Notes: generated from the sequence alone by a model not told the origin. A DNA stretch of 64,000 bases from an uncultured Clostridia bacterium (GCA_945863885.1 CAMAZY010000009.1:1-64000); one strand, 5' to 3'. Positions 17,072 to 24,763 are shown, counted from the first letter of the stretch. A program made the numbers and translations.

Positions 17072-18136
17072 TTACTGAATGAAATCGTTTGTAAAGCCGG
17101 TGCCTTTTTCAAGTCTCTTTTCAACAAGGTTGTTGTCCGAAAGCCACTTGTAGAAGTTGTCCCAGCGGTTTGCGTCAAATACGCCCCACTCGTCGGCGTC
17201 GGCCTTGTACTGCTTCGAAATCCACTTCTGACTTGCGGTGACAAGCTCCTCGGAGCCCTTGAGAGAACCGGTGGTGTCGCCGTCGATGAGAATCTGTGCG
17301 CTCTCTTCGGGGTTTTCGATTGCGAATTCATAGCCCTTCTTTGTTGCGGCAAGGAAAGCCTTGGCGGTTTCGGGGTCATTCTTGAGAAAATCGTTGTTGG
17401 CGATAATCATCGGGGTGTAGTAGTCAAACACGTTGTCGATGCTGATGAAATCGAAATAGTCGAAGTCAAGGCCCTGAAGCTCAGCGTTGATGCCAGCCCA
17501 GCCGTAGTAAATCCAGATGGCGTCGGTGTCCTTATTCTTGAGTGCGGAAGCCTCGTCGGTTACGGTCGAGGGGATCAGCGTAAGCTTCGAGAAGTCTCCG
17601 CCGTCCTTTTCCATTGCGTATTTAATCATAGCTTTTTCAATCGGGCTGTCCCATGTTGAATAGGTCTTGCCCTCAAGTCCCTTCGGGCGGTCGGCACCTT
17701 CACCCTTTCTCGTGATAATACCCGAGGTATTGTGCTGTAAAATAGCGGCAACGGCGGTAACACCGATCGGGCTGTCGCTGGCAAAGGAAGCGGCAATGGT
17801 GTCCTGGAACGAGATAGCAAACTGAGCCTGACCGGCGGCGCACATCAGTTCGGCACCGTCCTCGGGCGGCTGAACAATTCTGATCTTAAGGCCGGCGTCC
17901 TTGTAGTAGCCCTTGGCGTCGGCTACATAAAAACCGGTGTGGTTGGTGTTCGGCGTCCAGTCAAGGCAAAGGGTAATTTCCTTAAGACCGTCTTTGTCGG
18001 TTTTGAGTGTTTCGCCTGCGGCGGTGGTTTCCGAGCCGTCGGCGGCAGTTGTGGTTTCGTTATTGTCGCTCTTTGCACAGGCGAAAAGCGACAGTGCAAG
18101 TACGAGCGCTAACAGTACGCTGATAACTTTTTTCAT
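17072..18136 (-). CDS. thiY: ABC transporter substrate-binding lipoprotein, NMT1/THI5-like
   Basis: This 354-residue secreted lipoprotein captures a thiamine precursor, probably a hydroxymethyl- or formylaminopyrimidine. The lipobox is LSLFACAKSDN with the cysteine near residue 19. A Thr/Ala-rich linker and then the NMT1 block LCLDWTPNTNHTGFYVADA follow near 55, with AAGQAQFAISFQDTIA near 105. These are typical of ThiY-type proteins. The gene lies behind a TPP riboswitch with a thiamine-binding protein and permease, which supports the substrate call. Confidence 0.9.
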   Translation of the reverse strand: MKKVISVLLALVLALSLFACAKSDNNETTTAADGSETTAAGETLKTDKDGLKEITLCLDWTPNTNHTGFYVADAKGYYKDAGLKIRIVQPPEDGAELMCAAGQAQFAISFQDTIAASFASDSPIGVTAVAAILQHNTSGIITRKGEGADRPKGLEGKTYSTWDSPIEKAMIKYAMEKDGGDFSKLTLIPSTVTDEASALKNKDTDAIWIYYGWAGINAELQGLDFDYFDFISIDNVFDYYTPMIIANNDFLKNDPETAKAFLAATKKGYEFAIENPEESAQILIDGDTTGSLKGSEELVTASQKWISKQYKADADEWGVFDANRWDNFYKWLSDNNLVEKRLEKGTGFTNDFIQ

Positions 18137-18164
18137 GTTGGTTACTCCTTTTGTTATTCAAATT

Positions 18165-18950
18165 TTACTCTGTTTGTGACCGTTCGTCTTTGATTCTTTC
18201 CCACGGGGTGCACAGCCTTTTGATCACGGCAATAAGAAGCATTAAAAGCAGGCTTATCACCGAAATAAAGATGATGACCGAAAACATTTTGTCAAAGGCA
18301 TACGCTTTTTTAACTCGTGTCATGTAAACGCCCAAGCCCTTGAAGCCGCCGAGCCATTCGGAAATAACGGCACCGACAACGGCGTAGGAGGCGGACACCT
18401 TCAGTCCCGAAAAAAACTGCGTTAAAGCGCCGGGCAGCTTGATATAGCGGAAAATCTGAATCCGCTTCGCTCCCATGCTTCGCATGAGACTGACGGCGTC
18501 GGCATCAACGCTCCGGTAGCCGTCAAGAAGCGACACGGTAATCGGAAAAAAGGTGGTTACCACGACAAGGGTAATTTTCGGCGCCATCGAAAAGCCCATC
18601 CACAGCACCAAAAGCGGCGCAATGGCGATGGTGGGTATGGTCTGCGAGATAACAAGAAGCGGATAGACCGCCTTGTAAAGAAACGGAAACCTGTCCATCA
18701 GTGTGGCAATCACAAATGCCAGCACGATTCCGAGCAAAAGACCGTAAATCGCCTCCTGCAAGGTGACGGCGGCGTGCTGCATGAGAATCGGAAAGTCGTT
18801 TACGAATGCTTTCCCGACCGCTATGGGTGACGGCAGCATATACGCCGGGACAACTTCTCCCTCGCAAAGCGCAAACCATAAAAGCAGTACCGAAAAAATC
18901 GAGACGACCGGTGCAAGCTTACTTGTGATGTTTTGATACTTTCTGGTCAA
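18165..18950 (-). CDS. thiX: ABC transporter permease, thiamine precursor uptake
   Basis: This 261-residue inner-membrane permease has about six helices. The EAA loop that docks the ATPase is recognisable as LMRSMGAKRIQIFRYIKLPG near residue 145. It belongs to the BPD-type permeases of the nitrate/taurine group. Its start overlaps the end of the thiamine-binding gene by 32 bases, which suggests translational coupling, and the binding-protein gene follows after 28 bases. Confidence 0.9.
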   Translation of the reverse strand: MTRKYQNITSKLAPVVSIFSVLLLWFALCEGEVVPAYMLPSPIAVGKAFVNDFPILMQHAAVTLQEAIYGLLLGIVLAFVIATLMDRFPFLYKAVYPLLVISQTIPTIAIAPLLVLWMGFSMAPKITLVVVTTFFPITVSLLDGYRSVDADAVSLMRSMGAKRIQIFRYIKLPGALTQFFSGLKVSASYAVVGAVISEWLGGFKGLGVYMTRVKKAYAFDKMFSVIIFISVISLLLMLLIAVIKRLCTPWERIKDERSQTE

Positions 18951-19218
18951 TGGTCAACACACCGCCCTCCGGCTTATAGGTGATTTTCACATAAGCGGAA
19001 ACGGACGGACAGCCCGCCTTGATGGCAACCTTCTGACACTCTTTTACGATGTCTAAAAGCTGATCGTAGTCGTCGCCCTCGATCGTCGTCTCAAAGGGTC
19101 CGACATAATAGTTGAGCCCCGTGCTTTTGATGTAGTCGATGACTTCGTCAACGATACGCACAAGCTCCTCGGTGTTTTCCGCCTGCGGCAGAACCTGAAT
19201 GGCTACACTTGCTGTCAT
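18919..19218 (-). CDS. thiamine-binding protein, MTH1187/YkoF-like
   Basis: This 99-residue ferredoxin-fold protein begins MTASVAIQVLPQAENTEELV, has the central GPFETTIEGDDYDQLLDIVK, and ends with a beta strand plus a short basic tail. The family (DUF77, MTH1187/YkoF) binds thiamine or related pyrimidines. Being the first gene after the TPP riboswitch fits that role. AAAGGAG precedes the ATG. Its 3' end overlaps the permease gene. Confidence 0.88.
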   Translation of the reverse strand: MTASVAIQVLPQAENTEELVRIVDEVIDYIKSTGLNYYVGPFETTIEGDDYDQLLDIVKECQKVAIKAGCPSVSAYVKITYKPEGGVLTIDQKVSKHHK

Positions 19219-19259
19219 TTTTTACAGCTCCTTTCGAAATAGTTTCAATCAAACAGAAA

Positions 19260-19281
19260 CGCCACGGATAACTCCCGTGGC
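19260..19281 (-). terminator. expression-platform hairpin or attenuator after the TPP riboswitch
   Basis: GCCACGG pairs with CCGTGGC around eight bases, and read leftward it is followed by GTTTCTGTTT. It sits between the aptamer and the first gene's ribosome site, so it may act as a ligand-controlled terminator. The pairing partner of an antiterminator was not worked out. Confidence 0.5.
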
Positions 19282-19298
19282 GAAAAAAGCGTTAAAAC

Positions 19299-19382
19299 TT
19301 CCTACGTCGGCATTATCCGCATCAGGTTAAGGGTCAAAGACTTTGGTCTTTATCTCAGCCGAGCTACATCAGCACCCCTGTT
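19299..19382 (-). promoter_or_regulatory. TPP (THI-box) riboswitch
   Basis: Read leftward, the aptamer contains GGGGTGCTGATGTAGC, GGCTGAGATAAAGACC, then GACCCTTAACCTGATGC and GGATAATGCCGACGTAGG. These are the conserved CUGAGA, ACCUGA and GGAUAAUGCC-G-AGG elements of the thiamine pyrophosphate riboswitch. It lies upstream of the thiamine-binding/permease/binding-protein/ATPase operon and should switch it off when TPP is plentiful. Confidence 0.97.
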
Positions 19383-19394
19383 TGATTTGATTTT

Positions 19395-19423
19395 ATCTTA
19401 GCACCCTGAACGCAAAATGTCAA
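19395..19423 (-). promoter_or_regulatory. promoter of the riboswitch-controlled operon
   Basis: Read leftward, TTGACA (19418-19423) and TAAGAT (19395-19400) are 17 bases apart, placing the transcript start about a dozen bases before the aptamer. The toxin promoter begins only 31 bases away in the other direction. Confidence 0.75.
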
Positions 19424-19453
19424 GAGGAACCGGAATATTTGCTCTGCCTGCCG

Positions 19454-19483
19454 TTGACACAGGTGTATTGCTCATGCTATAAT
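19454..19483 (+). promoter_or_regulatory. promoter of the holin-like toxin
   Basis: TTGACA at 19454-19459 and TATAAT at 19478-19483 are separated by 18 bases. Both hexamers are consensus, so this should be a strong promoter for so short a gene. Confidence 0.8.
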
Positions 19484-19554
19484 TCTTCCGGCTTAAATGC
19501 CCACAGGGATACTACATAATCGGTAGGCGGTCTCCCGAAAGGGAGGTGATAACG

Positions 19555-19650
19555 ATGGTAACATTTTCCGAACTAATTTTGTTCGTCACAATGCTTACAG
19601 CAGTTGTCGCCCTTTGTTATGAGATTTTTTCAAATAACAATAGGTCTTAA
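19555..19650 (+). CDS. putative holin-like toxin (type I toxin-antitoxin)
   Basis: This 31-residue peptide reads MVTFSELILFVTMLTAVVAL and then CYEIFSNNNRS. It is a single hydrophobic helix with a short polar tail, as in the small holin-like toxin family of Firmicutes that inserts in the cell membrane. The leader is characteristic: GGTAGGCGGTCTCCCGAAAG leads straight into GGAGGTGAT four bases before the ATG, and the ribosome site can be hidden in the hairpin TCTCCC-gaaa-GGGAGG. A strong promoter lies upstream and a converging consensus promoter downstream, as expected for regulation by an antisense RNA. Confidence 0.8.
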   Translation: MVTFSELILFVTMLTAVVALCYEIFSNNNRS

Positions 19651-19663
19651 TTTTTAACATAAA

Positions 19664-19706
19664 TTAAGAAACACCGCCCTACGCCAAAGGTTGCGGTGTT
19701 TCTTAA
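19664..19706. terminator. hairpin at the 3' end of the toxin gene
   Basis: TTAAGAAACACCGC pairs perfectly with GCGGTGTTTCTTAA around a 15-base loop, 13 bases after the toxin stop codon. It lies in the region where toxin mRNA and the predicted antisense RNA overlap, and could serve as terminator and as the first contact site. Confidence 0.75.
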
Positions 19707-19748
19707 TACTTCAACCAATGGAAGACCGCTTGTCGCAGTACTCCCTGT
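19664..19748 (-). ncRNA. predicted antisense antitoxin RNA
   Basis: A leftward promoter at 19755-19783 would start a transcript near 19748 that runs into the 3' end of the toxin gene. No open frame of note lies on it. Minimal extent is to the hairpin at 19664; it may extend further over the coding region. The RNA itself is inferred from the promoter and from the known type I arrangement. Confidence 0.55.
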
Positions 19749-19754
19749 GTTTTT

Positions 19755-19783
19755 ATTATATGCGGATTGCTTGCGTTTGTCAA
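19755..19783 (-). promoter_or_regulatory. consensus promoter facing the toxin gene
   Basis: Read leftward, TTGACA (19778-19783), 17 bases, then TATAAT (19755-19760). Both hexamers and the spacing are perfect consensus. Nothing but the toxin gene lies ahead, so it is the likely antitoxin RNA promoter. Confidence 0.8.
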
Positions 19784-19830
19784 GTCAAGTCTATCTTTTT
19801 TCAGTCCATCGGCCGGTGAAAAACCGACCG

Positions 19831-21267
19831 TTATTTTTTCATTTTCAGTCTCATGTGGTCGGTCATCTGGGAAATAAAGCCTTTGATTTGTTCAAACTGT
19901 TCGCCGAAGTCGCCCGACTCCTCGGTACGAAGATTCATTTCTCTCGGGAAATAGCGGTACTTGGTGTCAATCAGCATCGGCGCTTCGCCGTCGATTCCGA
20001 GTATCGGAAGATCGATAATATCGGAAAATGCAATCGCGCCCAGCGGCGAGAAATGCATACAATCCGTTGTAAACGGCCGGTAAAGTCGTGTGATATCGTT
20101 CGGGTCGGCAAGCTCATCGGTATCGATAAAGCCGTCACAGACGTCGTTATGTTCAATCCAGCGGTTGACCTCGCAGCAATAATCGTACTGATCCTTTGTC
20201 CAGGTCAGATCTCCCTTTTTGCCGAGAATTTCTCGTTCATAGCCGTTCCACGGGGCAATCTTTGAAAGATAGACCTTAATTCCTTTTTCGTGCGCCCTTT
20301 CGGCAAGAAGCGTGTAACCGTCCGTTATCTGCTTTGCGGTAACAGTCGGCACCTTGCCTTTCATGCTGAGAATATTCGGGTGCGTGATATCGTTGATGCC
20401 CAATTTTATAATAACGGTTTTTACGCCCGCCTGATTGAGAACATCTCTTTCAAATCGGCTGATGGCGCTGTCGCCGTAGAAATTGCCGATCAGTCCGCCG
20501 CCCTGATGCAAAAGCTTATTGCCGGAAATGGATTTGTTTACCACGCTGATGTCGGTATGTCCCGCCGAAAGGATTCGCTCGGTCAGATGAATAAAGGCAT
20601 CGTTACAAAACGTCGAATCGCCGAACATCACGATACTGTATGCGTTTTCACTTTCGCTTAACACGTCGATGCCGCAAAGAAACGGAATAAAATTACACGC
20701 CATCGTACCCGAGGAAAGACAAAGCTTTTTCGGCGAGCGAAGAGAGGATTTGTTGATCTGAGAGTATTTCACCTTTTTCGAGGTGTAGGTGACCGCACTG
20801 TAAAGACCGCTTGTGTTGACCACCGTCTGATTTTCGAAAAACATCGAAACGCTCAGCTTTTCAAGTGCGCTTGTCGGAAACTCGATTTCGTCTGACACTA
20901 CCGTTTTGCCCGCCGGAATGGTAAGCGATGTCTTGCCGCCGTCAAAGGTGACGTTTTGCGCCGTTCCGCCGATAATACAGGCAGGTTCGACCGGCTCGGT
21001 TCTTGCAATACTGACCGCATCAATGGTGACGGGCGTTTTTCCGTATTCGTTCGAGAAATACAGCCGGATCATTTTTCCGCTTGCCGTAACGGTGAACTCG
21101 GTTCTTGTTGTCGTCCCCGCTTTCAGTACATTAAAAAGGCTGACGTCCTTTTTCAGATAGTCCTTCAGGGAAATATAAAAATCAACGGGGCTCGTGCCCC
21201 AGCCGGCAATCCATTTTCCGTCCTTGTTTGTCGATTTTTCTGCCATAGCATGATTTTTGATATACAT
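19831..21267 (-). CDS. SGNH/GDSL hydrolase
   Basis: This 478-residue protein is a two-domain esterase. Residues 1-190 form a beta-rich region (MIRLYFSNEYGKTPVTIDAV, then ENQTVVNTSGLYSAVTYTS). After it comes a GDSL-type catalytic domain with block I IVMFGDSTFCND near residue 218, the GIND block III in IKLGINDITHP near 292, and block V DCMHFSPLGAIAFSD near 425. This arrangement resembles bacterial SGNH hydrolases acting on carbohydrate esters; the substrate is unknown. No signal peptide is seen. The ATG at 21267 follows AGGAGG by seven bases. Promoter at 21288-21315. Confidence 0.88.
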   Translation of the reverse strand: MYIKNHAMAEKSTNKDGKWIAGWGTSPVDFYISLKDYLKKDVSLFNVLKAGTTTRTEFTVTASGKMIRLYFSNEYGKTPVTIDAVSIARTEPVEPACIIGGTAQNVTFDGGKTSLTIPAGKTVVSDEIEFPTSALEKLSVSMFFENQTVVNTSGLYSAVTYTSKKVKYSQINKSSLRSPKKLCLSSGTMACNFIPFLCGIDVLSESENAYSIVMFGDSTFCNDAFIHLTERILSAGHTDISVVNKSISGNKLLHQGGGLIGNFYGDSAISRFERDVLNQAGVKTVIIKLGINDITHPNILSMKGKVPTVTAKQITDGYTLLAERAHEKGIKVYLSKIAPWNGYEREILGKKGDLTWTKDQYDYCCEVNRWIEHNDVCDGFIDTDELADPNDITRLYRPFTTDCMHFSPLGAIAFSDIIDLPILGIDGEAPMLIDTKYRYFPREMNLRTEESGDFGEQFEQIKGFISQMTDHMRLKMKK

Positions 21268-21287
21268 TTTCACTCCTCCTTAACACT

Positions 21288-21315
21288 TTTATAGCACAAA
21301 ACCGACAAATGTCAA
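21288..21315 (-). promoter_or_regulatory. promoter of the SGNH hydrolase gene
   Basis: Read leftward, TTGACA (21310-21315) and TATAAA (21288-21293) are 16 bases apart, just upstream of AAGGAGG. Confidence 0.65.
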
Positions 21316-21432
21316 TAGGATTATTAAAAATTTTTAACATTTTACAAAAAAAATTATGAATATTTGACAATACAATTTTGCTTCTTTGTTGCTTGCTGTT
21401 AAGCATACCGGAGAAATGTCGTTTATGATAAC

Positions 21433-21468
21433 AAAAGCCGCCCGAACCGTGCAGTTTTGCGGCTTTTT
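21433..21468 (-). terminator. terminator of the following leftward gene
   Basis: AAAAGCCGC pairs with GCGGCTTTT. It lies about 60 bases beyond the stop of the secreted-protein gene at 21529; a short T-rich run follows leftward. Confidence 0.65.
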
Positions 21469-21528
21469 CATGCTATGCTTTGTGAAAGACTAAAGGCGGC
21501 TGGAACACAGAGTTTTCTTGATTTGTTG

Positions 21529-21960
21529 TCATTCGGTCACCGTGAACACGGCACAGTAGTCTTTTTGGTTGAGCTGCTTTGTAATCCTGTACTCACCGGC
21601 ATCAAGGAAGTGACCGAACATGGATAAAACGTCGATCACTTGCGTATAGGTGCCGAGGGGAGAAAGCTTGATTCCGATCTCATGAAACCCTGCGTGTTCG
21701 GCAAATGCAACCTGAACCCACTCGTCGCCTTCGTTTTTCTCAAGAACGAAAACCTCGTCAAAGTTAAGAGCCTTTCCGCTGTAATTTCTCACTTCCATGA
21801 CAATCTGTTCGCTCGTGACCGTAACAGGCTGTGTGACCTCCAGTTCGATTCGACCCGTTTTTCCGCCCGAAATCATTGCAACAAGAGCGAGAAAAGCAGC
21901 GATCAAACGGGCAAAATAGCTTTTCATAACCGTTATGATATTGGTGTTTGTTGATGACAT
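21529..21960 (-). CDS. secreted protein with immunoglobulin-like fold, function unknown
   Basis: This 143-residue protein has an N-terminal membrane or signal segment (YFARLIAAFLALVAMISGG, about residues 14-32) and then about 100 residues of alternating strands: IELEVTQPVTVTS, IVMEVRNYSGKAL, FVLEKNEGDEWVQV and a final YCAVFTVTE. The pattern of an unequal-strand sandwich with GxYRI before the end resembles Ig-like domains of clostridial surface proteins. The ATG at 21960 follows GGAGG by eight bases; a longer open frame to 22095 has no ribosome site. A 17-spaced TTGACA/TATCAT promoter lies upstream. Confidence 0.6.
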   Translation of the reverse strand: MSSTNTNIITVMKSYFARLIAAFLALVAMISGGKTGRIELEVTQPVTVTSEQIVMEVRNYSGKALNFDEVFVLEKNEGDEWVQVAFAEHAGFHEIGIKLSPLGTYTQVIDVLSMFGHFLDAGEYRITKQLNQKDYCAVFTVTE

Positions 21961-22047
21961 TCTTGATTCCTCCTTCGATATAATAGAATGTAACATTTCG
22001 GTACGTTCCACCTTTTGCGTCGGCACAGTGCACCCATGGACAACTAT

Positions 22048-22076
22048 ATGATACACCGAAGAACAGCTTTTGTCAA
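22048..22076 (-). promoter_or_regulatory. promoter of the secreted-protein gene
   Basis: Read leftward, TTGACA (22071-22076), 17 bases, TATCAT (22048-22053). The divergent PadR promoter begins 43 bases away. Confidence 0.7.
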
Positions 22077-22119
22077 CATATATTTTGTAACACAAGATAT
22101 AAAGTTTAGCAAAATCCCT

Positions 22120-22148
22120 TTGACTTCCCGCACTTTCTGTGCTACAAT
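22120..22148 (+). promoter_or_regulatory. promoter of the padR operon
   Basis: TTGACT (22120-22125), 17 bases, TACAAT (22143-22148), about 60 bases before the PadR-family TTG start codon. Confidence 0.65.
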
Positions 22149-22217
22149 AAAGACAAATAAAAAGAAAGGATACGGCTTTCGGGCTTCCCGACAGGAAATC
22201 CGGCCGGGGGGACGCTT

Positions 22218-22565
22218 TTGCTCAATACAGACAGCTTTAAAAGAGGCACCGTTGACCTTGCGGTTTTAAGTGTGCTCGGGGAAAAAGATATGTACGGCTA
22301 TGAAATCGTAAAAGCCGTATTTGAAAAAAGCGGCGGTCAGTTCGAACTGCCGCTCGGGACGCTATACCCTGTTTTATACCGGTTTGTTGAAAACGGGTAT
22401 TTGTCGGACCGGGATGAAATCGTCAACAAACGGCTTCGCAAGTATTATCATCTTGAAGACAGCGGAAAGGAATACTTTTTAGCGCTTTTGGACGAATACA
22501 AAAAGATTTCAGCCGGAATCAATCAACTTTTAGGGACGGTGAACCGTGATGAAGAAAACGAATGA
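22218..22565 (+). CDS. PadR-family transcriptional regulator
   Basis: This 115-residue winged-helix repressor begins LNTDSFKRGTVDLAVLSVLG and has the PadR recognition segment DMYGYEIVKAVFEKSGG near residue 25, LPLGTLYPVLYRF near 42 and a C-terminal dimer helix. It starts with TTG at 22218 behind CGGGGGGAC; there is no ATG in frame. It overlaps the next gene by 17 bases. PadR proteins paired with a HAAS-domain membrane protein are a common unit in Firmicutes, usually sensing envelope-active compounds; that role is inference here. Confidence 0.9.
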   Translation: MLNTDSFKRGTVDLAVLSVLGEKDMYGYEIVKAVFEKSGGQFELPLGTLYPVLYRFVENGYLSDRDEIVNKRLRKYYHLEDSGKEYFLALLDEYKKISAGINQLLGTVNRDEENE

Positions 22566-22950
22566 CAGCGAATTGAAGGCGTATTACGCCCGGATTTCGG
22601 CCTGCGTACTTTGTAACCGTAAGCAAAAGAAAGCCTTTCTCAAGGAGCTTCAAAGCAACATCGAAGAATTCAGGCTCAACAATCCGCAAGCATCGGCTTC
22701 GGATATCGAAGCGTTTTTCGGCTCACCTGAGCAGATTGCGGCAAGCTTTACGGACAACACCGACAGCGTGAAGCTGAAAAAGAAGCTTTCTGTCAAAAGG
22801 ATTGTTCTTCTTGCCGTTATTCTCGCCCTGCTTGTCTATGTTGCGTTTGTCGTCATCAGCCTGATTGACGTTCACACGGAAGCGCACGGCTATTTTGAAG
22901 AACAGCTTCTGACCGTTTTCGGTGTTTTGAAGGGAACGAGTGCCGTATGA
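22549..22950 (+). CDS. HAAS-domain (DUF1700-like) membrane protein
   Basis: This 133-residue protein has an N-terminal helical domain with AYYARISACVLCNRKQKKAF and SDIEAFFGSPEQIAASF, the pattern of the HAAS signalling domain linked to PadR regulators. One membrane helix follows at about residues 84-106 and a short outside tail ends it. A GTG three bases upstream is an alternative start. Coding overlaps with both neighbours (the next start codon lies in its last codons) suggest tight translational coupling. Confidence 0.8.
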   Translation: MKKTNDSELKAYYARISACVLCNRKQKKAFLKELQSNIEEFRLNNPQASASDIEAFFGSPEQIAASFTDNTDSVKLKKKLSVKRIVLLAVILALLVYVAFVVISLIDVHTEAHGYFEEQLLTVFGVLKGTSAV

Positions 22951-23492
22951 AAAAGATACTTTCGCTGATTTTATGCGCCGTGTTGCTGTTGGTACCGCTC
23001 GCTCCCTGCGTTTCTGCCGCAACCGAAGCGGACACCGGCTTTGGCCCGAAAGACGGAATCGAGTATTTTGAGGACGGCTCCTTTTTGGTCGTCGGTATTC
23101 CGGAAGAAATGGAGAGTACCGTTTCTCTTTCCTTTTTGCTGAAGCTTCTGAATCTGATGAAACGGCTCTTCGCCTTGCTTTTTCCCGATCGGCCGTTGAC
23201 GGTGTCCAAAACCAAATCTGCCGAATATTTCGATGCCAACGGAAAAGGCTTGTGGATGATTTCTCTTACTGCCGATTTTACCTATAACGGCAAAACGTCC
23301 GCTTGCACAAACGCAAGAGTTACTTATAAAATTTACGATTCCGACTGGAAAAACATTTCGTCCTCCTGCTCGAAAAGCGCAGCGACCGCAACCGGTACAT
23401 TTTCAATGCGGCAGTATAAATTAGGCGTACCGCTTAAGCTGATTGAAAAAACGCTGACGCTGACCTGCGATGCAAACGGAAAGGTTTCGTAA
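22947..23492 (+). CDS. secreted protein of unknown function, paralogue A
   Basis: This 181-residue exported protein has a signal peptide (KKILSLILCAVLLLVPLAPC, cut near residue 25), an acidic segment with GIEYFEDGSFLVVGIPEE, a basic helix (LLKLLNLMKRLFALLF) and a C-terminal beta domain (SAEYFDANGKGLWMISLTA onward). The last 73 codons are identical in DNA to those of the next gene. The start overlaps the preceding stop (ATGA). The beta domain, with NGKTSACTNA and YKIYDSDW, resembles a secreted domain common in gut Clostridia, but no function is known. Confidence 0.75.
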   Translation: MKKILSLILCAVLLLVPLAPCVSAATEADTGFGPKDGIEYFEDGSFLVVGIPEEMESTVSLSFLLKLLNLMKRLFALLFPDRPLTVSKTKSAEYFDANGKGLWMISLTADFTYNGKTSACTNARVTYKIYDSDWKNISSSCSKSAATATGTFSMRQYKLGVPLKLIEKTLTLTCDANGKVS

Positions 23493-23494
23493 TG
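23271..23494 (+). repeat. 224-bp perfect direct repeat, first copy
   Basis: Bases 23271-23494 are identical to 23867-24090 (offset 596). The repeat covers the 3' end of both paralogous genes up to and including the stop codon plus one base; upstream parts of the two genes differ clearly. Confidence 0.95.
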
Positions 23495-23545
23495 ATTCCG
23501 TTTTTTACGATCCTGTTGTCAACACAAGGAAAGGAGGGTCTTCTT

Positions 23546-24088
23546 ATGACCCGTACGAAAAGAATCATTTCCATGCTTTTGTGTGCCGTTCTGCTGTTGG
23601 TTCCTTTTGCGCCCTTCGTTTCAGCTGAAAACGGGGTCAAACCGGGAGCGGGAGTCGAGTATTTCGAGGACGGTTCCTATCTGGTGTTCGATATTCTTGA
23701 AGAAGAAGCGTACACCTCGGCGACCTTTTTGCAAAAGCTTCTGAACCTGTTAAAAAAGATTTTCGCTTTTTTGCGTCCCGAACCGGCGCAACAGACCGTG
23801 TCGAAAACCAAATATGCCGAATATAACGACGCAAACGGAAAACGCCTGTGGAGTATTTCGCTTTCCGCCGATTTTACCTATAACGGCAAAACGTCCGCTT
23901 GCACAAACGCAAGAGTTACTTATAAAATTTACGATTCCGACTGGAAAAACATTTCGTCCTCCTGCTCGAAAAGCGCAGCGACCGCAACCGGTACATTTTC
24001 AATGCGGCAGTATAAATTAGGCGTACCGCTTAAGCTGATTGAAAAAACGCTGACGCTGACCTGCGATGCAAACGGAAAGGTTTCGTAA
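23546..24088 (+). CDS. secreted protein of unknown function, paralogue B
   Basis: This 180-residue exported protein has the same plan as the previous one: signal peptide (MLLCAVLLLVPFAPFVSA), the GVEYFEDGSYLVFDILEE segment, a basic helix (LLNLLKKIFAFL) and the C-terminal beta domain. The C-terminal DNA is identical to that of paralogue A, while the first 105 residues have diverged. The ATG at 23546 follows AAAGGAGGG; the frame opens further upstream, but that part lies in the spacer after gene A. Confidence 0.75.
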   Translation: MTRTKRIISMLLCAVLLLVPFAPFVSAENGVKPGAGVEYFEDGSYLVFDILEEEAYTSATFLQKLLNLLKKIFAFLRPEPAQQTVSKTKYAEYNDANGKRLWSISLSADFTYNGKTSACTNARVTYKIYDSDWKNISSSCSKSAATATGTFSMRQYKLGVPLKLIEKTLTLTCDANGKVS

Positions 24089-24090
24089 TG
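23867..24090 (+). repeat. 224-bp perfect direct repeat, second copy
   Basis: Identical to 23271-23494. The sharp change from diverged to identical sequence inside both genes points to recent gene conversion or unequal exchange. Confidence 0.95.
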
Positions 24091-24109
24091 GAAAAGGGAG
24101 ACGACCGCT

Positions 24110-24763
24110 TTGAAGAATTATCAGAAAGAGCTTGATAAGCTGATTGAAAAAAACAAAAAGGAGGGCATCACGCCCTCCCTGCTTCTTCACGCCTGCTGTG
24201 CGCCGTGCAGCAGCTACTGTTTAGAATATCTTGCCGAATATTTCAAAATTACGGTCTTTTATTATAACCCGAACATTTATCCCGAAAGCGAATATGCCCA
24301 TCGGGTCGCCGAAGAAAAACGGCTGATTGCGTCTTTACCGGTCAAGAACAAAATCGATTTCATCGAGGGTCGCTTTGACCCGTCGGAGTTTTACGACGCC
24401 GTAAAGGGACTCGAAACCGCCAAAGAGGGCGGCGAGCGGTGTTTTACTTGCTATGAACTGCGGCTTCGGGAAACGGCAAGGCTTGCCAAAGAACGGGGCT
24501 TCGATTATTTCACGACGACGCTTACGATAAGCCCCCTGAAAAATGCGGCGAAGCTCAACGAAATCGGGGAGGCGCTTGCCGAGGAATACGGCGTTTTGCA
24601 CCTGCTGTCCGACTTCAAAAAGAAAGAGGGCTATAAGCGCTCAATTGAGCTGTCACGACAGTATTCGCTTTACCGGCAGAATTACTGCGGATGTGTTTTT
24701 TCACGCCGTGAAAGAGAAGAAGGAGCTGTCGCATTTAGCGCAGAACAAAAAGAAAAATGCTAA
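24110..24763 (+). CDS. queH: epoxyqueuosine reductase QueH
   Basis: This enzyme makes the last step to queuosine in tRNA, reducing epoxyqueuosine. Its 217 residues show the cysteine pair in LLHACCAPCSSY near residue 26, YYNPNIYPESEY near 49, the second cysteine block GERCFTCYELRL near 107, TTTLTISPLKN near 138 and a last cysteine in YCGCVFSRRE near 195. These fit the QueH (DUF208) iron-sulfur family. The start is TTG with GGGAG eight bases upstream, and it lies 21 bases after paralogue B. No other queuosine genes adjoin. Confidence 0.93.
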   Translation: MKNYQKELDKLIEKNKKEGITPSLLLHACCAPCSSYCLEYLAEYFKITVFYYNPNIYPESEYAHRVAEEKRLIASLPVKNKIDFIEGRFDPSEFYDAVKGLETAKEGGERCFTCYELRLRETARLAKERGFDYFTTTLTISPLKNAAKLNEIGEALAEEYGVLHLLSDFKKKEGYKRSIELSRQYSLYRQNYCGCVFSRREREEGAVAFSAEQKEKC

